Shown here: in pieces, positions 1-12,000 of the stretch
Layout: each line of letters opens with the position of its first letter
Position numbering within the stretch: position 1 is the stretch's first letter
From: Leuctra nigra
Taxonomy: Eukaryota; Arthropoda; Insecta; Plecoptera; Leuctridae
Assembly (NCBI GenBank): GCA_934045905.1
Contig: OW203762.1
Coordinates: 47,393,411-47,457,410 of the forward strand
Direction of reading: 5' to 3'
Length of the DNA stretch: 64,000 nt
The notes under the pieces: generated by a model
Told to the model about the DNA's origin: nothing
The model's input: the letters and a program-made list of their open reading frames with translations, nothing else
Databases searched by the model: none
Program-made: the position numbers and the translations under genes

Positions 1-75
1 GTTTTATACAATTGTTTGTTGTTGAAGTGTTGATATATTGGTATGAATGTATGTAATGCTGGTCTGTGTGTTTAG

Positions 76-3000
76 GATAAGGTGAAGAAAGCAACACATC
101 AGTGGGTGTCAGCTTGCTATGGCTCGGCGCACGCTTGTGACTGGTGTTCGAAGCCTCTCACAAACAAACCTGCCCTCTACTGTGAGAGTAAGTGAACTGT
201 TTTACGTATAAGGTGGTGCCATCATTCAGAAGAGTTGTTTTTTATAATTCTTTTATTTTACAGATTGTACGACTACTGTGCATCAAAATTCGTGTAAGGA
301 TCATATTCTAGACTGCAATAAACCAAAGATAATAAAGGTAATTAAATATGTATTTTATAATTCATATTTCATAAGTCAAACTCATAACATAGGTACATTT
401 TGAAGCAATGTCTTTTATTTCTTCTTGGAACAAAATCATCCAAATTGAAGCACGAACATAAAGTTGTTGAAATAAATAAACTTAAGTATAATTAATAATT
501 ATTAAGTAGGTCGAATGCTAATTAATTGCTAAATGCTTTAGTGCTATGCAATGCCGAATTTGTTTAAAAACATTATCGGTTTCAAGAAATTATTTCCCTT
601 GACCCTTTCTTGGTGTGCAACTGATGTATTGCTATTAACACATAAAATAGTTGTGTTTTGAAGATTACACTCTGCTTTTTGCAGAATGTGTCGAAGAGCT
701 CGGGCTTCGCGACAGTTACGACCAATTCGAAGTTGAGTGCGAAGCGTGGCTCCACTTCCGCTGCCAGCCACAACCACACCTCCAGCAGCAATAGGTAACA
801 ATTTCACTAAACACTTCTACACCTCGCCTGGATTAACATTCCTCACCACATCACGTTTACATAGTGTAACATTCAATAGAGGGTAGTGCCTAAGTTGTAT
901 ATATTATATTTATTAATATCTTGTAACAATTGTGATGGTATTGGTTATTAACTAAGTTTAGTCGTTGTAAATGAATGCAGCTTCGATACCCTCATTAGTA
1001 TGGTTAACGGCTTGAAAGCATTGTTTTATTTGCTGGGCATTGGATGCTTTGTTTGCTTGACTTGTAGGATTATACTAATGTCTAATAACGAGTATTGTAT
1101 TTGGTACCATCAAGGCTACTCAACACTGTATGTATATTATATTATCGCTTACTTTCCATCAAGTACTGCGATAACGAGAAGAAGAGTTGTCAGCGAATTG
1201 TATCCAAGGTCGCGGCACCCAGCTTGCCCATGCATGAGCTCCAGGAATAATTTGTTGCTCAAAGTAGGCTGAAAAACTTGGAAACGGTTTTCACACGGAC
1301 TCTATCGTAAGAGATTCCGTTCTCACACAATATCGAGGATTTTAATGATGAGTACTTAAAATCTTGTCCATTTATTCAGTGTTCAGAAACCCTTGCTTAT
1401 AGTTATGTGAACAGTTTGGTCCGTGTGAATTCTGCTTATTTTTTATACCCATTTAGTTCTTACCCAAAGCTTAGCATCAAGAACCAATAGTTTTGTAATG
1501 TGAATCTTTAAGCTGGCACAAATGTCAAACATCTGTTTCTCAACGCATTTAGTAATCATGTAATAAATTGCATAATTGAAAGCACAGCAAAAGATTCATG
1601 TTACAAGCATGAGGTAATTACCAGCGCCCCCCGCTAAACTCTATTGCTATGTGTGCTCACTCCATTCCGTTCCGCCCGATTGCACGCCACTCTCCTGATA
1701 GGAGGACTGGGTGCCACTACTCGCCATGGCGAAGAGTTGCAAACAAGCTCGGCGTTAAGTAAGTCGTTGGACGACCGCACTTCTTTCTCACACTTCTTCT
1801 TCGACACCTGTTGCGGCTTTGCGTAGGCACCGAGAGCTCAAGTTTTTGCAAGGTGTTTGAAACACTCAGTGCTTGCCTTTTCAATACTAGAACAGGAACT
1901 GAAGCAAAGATGCATGTTTGAAACTATTAAACCATGATACTCGATACACTAACTTCCTACGTATGTGTGGAGTATCTTGGGAAGTCCAAACGCTGCTTCT
2001 ATTGTTTTTAAAATGCTTTTTGAATACTTGGGCTCTAGTAGAACTGAGTAAGGACAACACTATTGCGATTGTCCTCTGTCTATTGCCGTTCTTTAGTGCC
2101 TTGCTGTGAATCATCTGAATAGTTCCGCCCGTTGGTTTTGCTCTCTGCTCTTTCTTTCAAGCGACACTCTCACTCTCTCTCTGTCTCTCTCTCTTGCCGT
2201 CTCAGCTTGCTTCATTGCTCTTCACTCCTCACTTGCAAACATCTTCCTCACTTGTCTTAGACTAGTTTCTCTTGAGCTTGAGCTTGACTTTTTTGCTTGT
2301 TGCTGACTTTTTTCTTGTAGATCTTTCATAGCATGGAGAAAAGCGTGCTGAATAACATTATTCTGACAAACAAAGTGATATTTTTTGCTGCACAGAGTTC
2401 ATGATTCATGTGGATTTGTTTTCACTTTGTGGCTCACATTTGATGGCCGTAGAACCGAGTTCACAATCAGTTTTCTGCAATATTGAATGATAGAGATAGG
2501 AATGTAATTTAAAGCCACAACGTGTTACTTGATTCTCAACCCTTTTTTCCAGTCAAATAATCAACGAAGAGAAGGAAGGTGACGGAGGCCATCATGACGG
2601 AACAAAGTAAGCTTTTCTCTCAATTATAACGCCACCTTCCATATATTACGTCTTGCCTTCAGTTCAGTATCACTAATAGTCAAATCTTTAACCATTTCAG
2701 TTTCTCCGATGATGTACCACTTGTGCAATTTGAGTTTCTGGATGAAAGTAAGTATAATGGTTAATGAATGATGATTATGTATTTGCTGTGTAGTTAGCAT
2801 CTGACTAATGCATTTGCTCGTCCATCAGCTCCAGTTACTGCTTATGATTTGGAAGCCGACCCGTCCCTCGGCTTACAAGACGATGAACCGGACTCCTGGT
2901 CACCAACTGTCGGCAAAGAGGTGATTACGTTCAACATTTTGTATTCGCTGCTTCATAATATTTGTTAGTAGGTACTAGGTACATAAGTTTTATGTATGAT

Positions 3001-6000
3001 TTAGATAAAACATCATCAGGTTACTTCATATATATATATATTGACCTTCGTTTTTATCTCTGTGCGTAATTTCCATACCACGATTAGGTACTAATTTTGT
3101 AACACTTTTACAGATTACGAAAAAGTTGAAGGAGAAGGAAATCAAACGTCAGGAACACATCTACGAGTTCATTTTGACTGAGAAACATCACTGCCTGACT
3201 CTGCTGGTTATGCAGAAGGTATTTGTGGAAGGTTTCCAGAAGCACTTCCATCTGGGCAAAGACCTTGACCGAATGTTCCCCCGTCTGCTGGACCTGACCG
3301 CAATCCACTTGGACTTTCTACGCCGTCTGCGCCAGCGCCAGAAGGTGGCGCCAGTGGTAGATACGGTCAGCGACATCTTGCTGGACCAGTTCTCAGGTTC
3401 CGGCTCTGCCAGACTAAAGACTTACTACGGCGAGTTCTGCAGCCGACATCGAGATGCAGTGGACATTTACAAGAACTACCTAACAGACAGGTGCATAATG
3501 ATTTTACTCATATTCAATTCTAAAAATACAACATATTTCTGTAGGTGTACCTACTTGACCCATATCAACTATTTTCACATTTTAAATCCTTGAAAATACT
3601 TATCTAGATAACTTACAAAAAATATGTTGTATTTTTAGAACCTAAACTACAAACTATTTTTCTTTGATGCCCTATTCAGTAAAGAATGAACTTGTAAAAT
3701 GTTTCAGGCTTAGTTTAAATTGCTTCTCCTAATGTCTCGTAACTACTACATAATGAGCTGGTATATTCATTTTCTTGTATGATAGATAGATTTATATTTC
3801 TCTCTAGTCCAAATGCCAGGATTTAACATGTTTTGTCAGCAGTACTGAACATTGTATGTACTATGTAGCGTACCTAGTTTAACATATTTACCAGTTATGT
3901 GTCATATGTTTCATTTGAAATCATGCTCTTAAAACTACATTTTGACAAGTCCGTCATTGTAATTTTGTTCACAAAACATCTGTTCACTGCAGACGGTTTG
4001 CCGAGTTCGTGCGCCACTGCCAGACGAACCCTCTGCTGAAGAAGAAAGGAATTCCCGAATGCATCTTGTTCGTGACTCAGCGGCTCACTAAGTATCCGCT
4101 TCTCATTGAGCCACTTATCAAGTCGGCTAAGGAGAACAAAGTAGAGCACGAGAAACTCTCAAGAGGCCTCGCTCTTGTCAAGGTAACTTACCTCACTCAT
4201 ACAATCAATCGATAAATCAATGATGTCGTTCAAGTTAGAACTCACTCTTGTTCTTATTTGCAGGAAATACTCGTGGAAGTCGACGCTCAAGTAGCCGAGA
4301 AGGAAAAAGAAGACCGGAAACTAGAGATATATAACAAGATTGAGGCCAAGTCATTCACAGTTCACATGGGCAATAAGTTTAAGAAGTCTGATATTCTCTC
4401 CAAGAACAGGAGACTCAAGTAAGATTCCAATTCTCTTTGCAAATTGGTGATTTCTTTAACATGTCTGCCTTGCAGTAGGTTTAAATTTAACGTCCAGTTG
4501 AGAATCAATCCGATTATGAGTTTCAAAATTCCAATGAAATCTGAAGTACTCAGGTTCATTCAAAGCTTTGGCAATGATTCAACCTTCCCTTCTCTGATCC
4601 AATTCGATCCAAACTAATGTCAAGTATTAGGATCAACAAGCATAGAGCAAATTTCTTAAGAAGGGTTGAAGTAAATTGATGAATTTGATCATGTTTCAGG
4701 TTTGAGGGTGTGGCCACACTGATGCAAGGTCGCAGCAAGATGCAGCTGGTGCTCGTGATCGCACTTTCCGACGTTCTCTTCTTTCTCCTTGAGAGCAACA
4801 ACAAGTACACATTCTTCACGCCCGACAACAAGGCTGGCGTCGTGGCGTTACAGAAGCTGCTGGTGCGAGAGAAAGCCGGCCAGGATTCCCGCGGGATCTA
4901 CCTCATCTCATCCAATCCCGCAGATCCGGAGATGTTTGAGCTCAAGGTGCACAAACCCAAGGACAAGCAGGTAAACTGACCGGAACAAATTATCTTTATA
5001 TTGATATTTGTAAAAGAACCTTGTTAAGAATAAAACAAAATGGCAATGTTATGGTCTTGTCACGGTTCTTACTTTTGATACTGAATGATAGCAATATTTA
5101 GAGCCCCGTAAAAATGGTTTTATTTTTTAACAAATTTCGTTTTAAAAATAAGAAATTTCGCGTTTTGGCGGTGTTTATTTAAATAACCCTCTATTTTGTT
5201 ACCACAGCCCTGAAGAATTAAAAAAAGTGTTGGAATTGGGCCTATAAATATCGCCACACACAGTAGGAAATAATACAAACATGTAAACAATACGCATCCT
5301 CTGCTGAGTGTTGACTGAAGAAACTAAAGACTTCTGGCGACTTGCGAGTTGGTTGCGTGGTGACTCACTGCTTGGTCGGGCCGGGGTCCACTTGAGGGGG
5401 TGGGTTGGCAGTGGGTAGGGGCAAGTAGTGGTGCATCGCGCTGCTGACCTTGGCTTGTTATCGTGCGTAGGCATTTTATACTGTTATTTTTGAAAATATG
5501 GCGCGATTTCGTGCTTATTTCACAGTAAAACGACCCATTTTGTCTTTATTGTTGATTTTTCTTCATTTCGATTTATTTCGCGAATAAATTCTTACATATT
5601 TGAACTTCAAATTACATGACTCGTGCACATGCAGCAAAAAGATGGTTATCTGAATAACTAGATTATTATCGCGATATCGTGCCTCGCGAAATATAGGCGG
5701 CTCTAGCAATATTACATCAAGAGCCAATCAAGACTTAATATTATTAATTACTTAGTAATTAACAGTATACCTACAACAAATATATTCAACATATATAATT
5801 CAACAGTACATATAAACACAATGCAAACATGTGTTTTTATATGTTTACGTAATGCCGCTTAGTGACTGATTTGTGGTGGCTGTTGTGTTGGCAGGTGTGG
5901 ATCCGTGCAATACGTGCCGCTGTGCAGAGCTGCCAGGAAGACGAAGACGACGGCACGAATCTCAGCGGAGAGGAGCGGCAGAAGCGATTGGAGGCAAAGC

Positions 6001-9000
6001 AGTCACTCATCAGGCAGATAGTAGGTGAGTACCTCATGTGCAAGCGGCAGACTTAGAAAGTTGAATATTTTGTAAAACTTAGAGATACCTACATTCTTCA
6101 TAGAAGATGTACATATCTTATTCTTAGTGTTAACATGGCTAATCTGGGGGTTCATGAATCAGAAGATTTGGATGAATGTTGCATAACTTCATACGTCTTT
6201 ATATTTATCATTCCAAGAACTTAATTTTAATTGAAACACTTCAATTTTGATGATATCTGATTATTTCGGATTAATAACATGGATTGTAATAAGACCTATC
6301 TCTCTGAAAGGAATGTTCATCTTTATTAACTCTTTGTTACCTAACTTACCTATATCATTGTTCAAAAGTAGATCACCAGTTGCCTCCATTTTATGCTACA
6401 TAGAAAACTTATGGTACTGCAGTAGGATGTAGCGCTGATAACCTTGCTTTTGAGCACCACGAATCATATTGTCTAGTAGGATGTAGTGTATGTATTTTGT
6501 AATTAATATGGGAAAGATGCAATCGCTAGATTCTCATACCCTGTGTTCTGATTGTGTCCAATAGGAAGCTGTGTAGGATTTGAAGGTAATTCCGTACTCA
6601 GAATTTAATATTACAAGCACTCACGTGTTCTACAAACACTCACGTGTGTTACAAACGCCCATTTATTGTTAGTATACACCTGCACAATTGGGAGTATCTT
6701 AAGTTTTTGAAAGTAAAGTCAATCTACATAGTATTATGCCCTAACCACATCTTAATAATACAAGGCCTTAACTTGTCCTCTGGTGTATTCAACATCTGTT
6801 TGATTAACTAAAAGTTGTAAATTCTGATGCAGTTCAAATCAAGGATAAACCTAAGATACCAAACGGCTAGTCGTCTAAAGTTAAAGATACCTAATAACCT
6901 ACCTACTTTAAATGCACATAAACTGCAAATGTTTATAGAAGTTGAATGATATGGAGACAAATTATTTAAGAGCGGCTATTAAATACTGCAGGTGCACCCC
7001 CCCCCCCCCCCCTTCCATCTTACTTTTATTAAAACAATCAGCTGTTATTAAAGCTAGCAGTTGCATTATACTTATTCCAATATATTCAAAATGTTTTGCA
7101 GCTCCTAGGACGTAGTTCTACATGAACAACCTCATGCCCAAAAGATTTTCCAGATTTTTCGATGCAAGTGCCCAGGGTTACTGGATTCTGTACATAGCAT
7201 ACCACACCTACATTATTAGCTCACGGTCTTGTGGTGTTGAGGACTACATCTTCAAATATTACTTGCGGCAACTTCTCTTGGACATGAGGCTGGAGAGCAT
7301 TTAAAATGCACTAGGTAGTCATAGTAAAGCCATCCTTGTGTTATAGTTACCATTCCTAGTGTAGCAGTCCTTGTAGGTACGTAAGATATTAGTATGGATG
7401 TAGGCAGAATGCTGCAGTGTTATGTGTCTTTAGGGATGCTGAGACAAAAGGATGTGGAACAAGCACAGATCCTGGAGGAGAAGATGGTGCTGAGGCAGAA
7501 GCTGCTGGCAGCAGCTGGTGTCGACAACGTCCTGGAACCACCCAACTACTGCCACCTGGTGACAGATGACTTTGACAGCTCCGCCATCTGGCAGGAGGTC
7601 ATCTCTGCCGTGCAGGTCTGTTGCTTTTCATCTCGTACTTTACAACGACAGCACCGAACAACGTTGAATTCTGTAACTGACTTAAAGAATCAAATATTAT
7701 GAAAACCCAACATTTCAAATAAAGAAACCATTTTATTTGTATTTTTAAAAATTACAATGTATCTGTACAAAATATACCCTTTTTCTCAGCAAAATTATGA
7801 AATCATTTGTGTTTATCAGCCTCATGCTCAAAACAAGTTGCGTCTGCAAGTCCATACTTGCAGACGCAACTCCTGCTATCTGTATGATTTTTAAAGCATT
7901 TGCGAACGCAAGTCCCCCGAGTTGCGTCGGTAACTCTTTCAGCATGAGGTTTTATAAAGGTACATGTCCTTGTTTAAGTCTTTGTGTACCAAAATTCAAA
8001 TTGAAATTCTAAAAATTAAAAATACATTTTTATATATTTTTTAATAAATTTTAGAATTGAAAATTCTAAAACAATCTTGGGTGATTGATTACTGATGAAG
8101 TACACTACTACCTACATTACATACAAACTTCAAAATCATACATTTTCTAAATCACGTCCACAAACAAAACAAAACAATAGTTCTGTTCGTTTTGCTTACT
8201 GCAGTTGCAGTAGCAGCAGCTTACAGTAGGCCCTGGTAACTCTTGCAGTAGCTTGCTGTACCAACACAAAACGAACGCATTTGCAGCAGGATGGCAGGCT
8301 GGCCTTTTCCTATTGGCTGGGAGGTTTGTGAATTTGGCGGGAAGAATGTAAAAATAAGTGAGGTTATGTTCTGCATTTATAGAATTCTTGTCTAATCCCA
8401 ATGCATTTTTATATAAATATGTATCATTTCATAACATATAACTAAACTAAACTCTGAAACAAATACTCATTTCCCTCCTCCTTAGGCGTTTTTTCACTAT
8501 CCATCCATAAGAAACACATTTTACATTTCAAACATCGGCCATTTTGCCGCCTACTGCAAAGTTACTGCATTTACATCACCTCCCTACCCAGCTGTAAGAG
8601 CAGTCACTGCGCAGCTACTGTCAGTGTCAAATCGAACACAATCGCAGTGACGGAACAGCAAGTTTGATGAAAAACAAACGGATTTGCAGTGAGCAGTAAA
8701 GTGCAGTAAGCAAAACGAACAGACCTAATGTCACTATAAAAAGCCAATGATATTAAGTACCTTGTAATAGTGTGTCATTGTTGCAACTCTTAATTGTTTT
8801 ATACAGCATTGTTCAGAAAAAAATCTTATAAAGGTCTGTGAGCTCTGTAAACGTAAAATGACTATTCCTATTGGATAACTTGACTGAGTGTACCGAGTGT
8901 TGCAGGAGGTGAATCAGCTGGCCAACTTGCTATACGCGTCCGGCACCAACCTGTCGCGCAGCGTGAGCTCGGTCGGAGAGAGACAGAGCGACGCCTACAT

Positions 9001-12000
9001 CTCTCCCACTCTACCCAAGCGGGCGGAAACATTCGGCGGATTCGACAATGCAGCACAAGCAGCAGCCAACAAAGGTCAGCTTGATAGAGTTTAATAACCC
9101 CTCACTGAAGATTTCTAGTACTGGCTGTACAACTCAAATTTGATCATACCTATGTAAAATAAGGTAGGTGGGCTATACATATTGTTTTATAGCCTAATGA
9201 AAGACGATAATTGATCAAATATTGGGATATTAAATATTCATGTGTCCCACCCACTATTCTATTAAACAATCAGTACAAATGATGTTTTGAAACTTTTATA
9301 ACTCATTCCTTATATTTCAGTAGTTCTTTTGTCAATCTGTACAAAACCCACTGTTCTAAATGTTGGCTATTAATATTTTATTTTAATCAATACCTAAGCT
9401 TTATTCAATTATTCCCCAAAGAAGTATGAAAAGTAAAAGGTACCTACATATGTACTTACATTATTCGAACAAATAAGCGATACGTGATGGAGCCACTTCT
9501 GGCAGGAAAATTTTTAGATGCACTTTTTTGTTTTGATGTTCGTGTTTCCACAAGGCAGTGGAAAAGGAGAAACAAATGAAATGTAGATTTAGTTACAAGT
9601 TTACTTTTTCAGCCGTAACAAACAACTAAAGCAAATTTTATATAATTTATTTACATAAATAAACCCTTTACAACCGCCATTATCGTAGTACCAAAGAATC
9701 CACCAGAGGTCAGTCGTGTTCCTTATTTTCTCGAATTATATCCTGTCCAGAATGAAATTGTGAAATGACAAAAATATTATTCCTTGGCAGGTGCCATCAA
9801 GAAGCATCCGAAGGAAGAGGTTCCGTGGCATAATGCCATGCTAGCCACAATCCCGGCCGGGGTCCTGGCTTCGAACCTGGCCGAGGGCGAGCCTGGCCGG
9901 GAGCAGCAGTTGGCCGCTGTGCAGCTGACGCATTACGTGTACAAACTCATCACCATCATCTCCCAACAGATGACGTCCATTCAGAGGTTCGTTCCATATT
10001 CAATCATTATGAAAAGTTGTCCATCAGGAGCAACATCTTCCTCAACATCTTACATCTTGCAACTTAGTTGTTAATGAATGGAATGTGCTCTATGCAATAA
10101 AATTTCAACATCTAACCGCTGGCTTGAAGTAGTTTGTCAATACAACACTGTTAAAATTAACTCTTCCCTAAGAAAATTCTTCTAAGGGAGTTTTTAAAAT
10201 TCGTTAAAACTTGAAACCTTAACAACTTTTGTATGCAGTTTGCAGGCTCAGTTCTCGGCTTGCAAAACCCGCATGTCAGAAGACGAGGGACGAGAACGGC
10301 GGCCGATCTACCGACACAACCAACAGCTGGAGGAGTTGCGCAATCTGCAGGACCGACTGAGTCATGAGAAGGAAGCGTGGCTGAGGGAGAAGGATGTTGA
10401 GGAGCGGGACATCGAGGAGAAGAAGGCTCAGCTCAAAGCGCTCCAGGTGAGGGGAATGAACACTCAACCTATGTTATCTTGGCATGCATCAAATCTCACT
10501 AATAGTACTTTCAGCATGCTGAGAGAGGTGTTTTTTTTATGTCTAAATGTGTAGAAACATTGTATTGGCTTTGTTAATGGTGCTATATGATAATTACCTA
10601 GTTCATGTTATGAATCATGACATTTCTTTGAGAAATGCTTTTAAATTACGTTATTATTTTGAGCAGGTAGTTCAAAAACATTAATTTTTAAAAGATATTC
10701 TTCTACATATTTCGAAATATTTCATTGCTGAACCTATTGTAGTTTGATCATTACTCTTCTGTGCTGAACTATTAAATTTGTTACCACATAGTCAAGTAAT
10801 TTTAAATTGAGCCCTCTAGGTCTTAATGAAATACAGTGGAACCTCTTTAGTACGTTTCTCCTTAATATGTTTTTTCTCCTTAGTACGTTTTTTTAAAAAG
10901 ATTAGAGATGGGTCGATACCACATTTTCACCGATACCGATACTTGTACCGATACCTACTTATTGATTTACGATACTATCGCCGATACTTTTGTTACCTTC
11001 ATTTTTATAGATTATGTGCACCAAATCTAAATTCAATCTTCAGTTTGCAGATTTCAGGGTTAGGTACACCAAAGTAAGTACTCATTTTCACTTTGTACTC
11101 AACAAAACAAATGCATTATACAACAAAATTCAATTTGAAATGATGTTTTATAGTAAATTGGTTCCAGACACCACTTTTATTCCGTTTGGAACACATCACA
11201 TTAAAAATAAGTTGTAGCTAACAAAATAATGCAAGACGCCATCTTGAAAGAAGTTGAAACTGAAGGAAGGAAACCTTGACCAAGGCGGCGCTCTGATTGG
11301 TCGATGCTCATTATTGTACATAAGCCAATGGGGAGCCAACAGTGACTGTGAAACGCGGGAAAATTCAAAAGTATTGGTTCAAAAGTATCGCCAAATATGG
11401 CCAAAAAAATTGAAGTATCGCGATACTCCGATACCTATGGTATCGGTGGTATCGCGAGTATCGGTATCGGTATCGGCCCATCTCTAAAAAAGATCCATTC
11501 CCACTAAGAACACATGTTAAATTGTTTCTTAAGTACGTTTTTCACTTTAGTACTTCGTTTTTTTTCTTCAGTCCCTTGAAAAACGTATTTACTAAAGAGG
11601 TTCCACTGTTATTATTTATGTTTTTATTTAGGTTATGTACCTATTCATTCTTTTCGATGGGTGTTCACTTTAGAACCACTTTTGAACCTATGCTTTTCTC
11701 AACCTTGTATGAAAGTTTTATAACGTATGGTGAATGTTATTTTTTTTGATTATTTATGTCATTATTAGGAATTATTATACATTCACTTTTCTTTATCTTG
11801 AGTTAATTTATACATTCTTTTTTGTGTTATTGTATTCACTTTTTCTTATTATTCAAGAGTTATTTTTATTAATTCTCTTTGATGGTTGTTTACTATAGAA
11901 CCACTTAGAACCTAAGAATATTTCACCCTTATTTGATAGTAGTACTATATAGCAAGTGTTTGAATGTTCATGCTATGTGATTATTATGTAATACTTATTC

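Noticed and set aside
1644..1826. Possible alternative first exon inside the third RhoGEF intron in the window
   Set aside because: An ATG followed by gtaagt exists near 1726-1760, but the short frame ends in TAA just before the donor, so no in-frame joining is possible.
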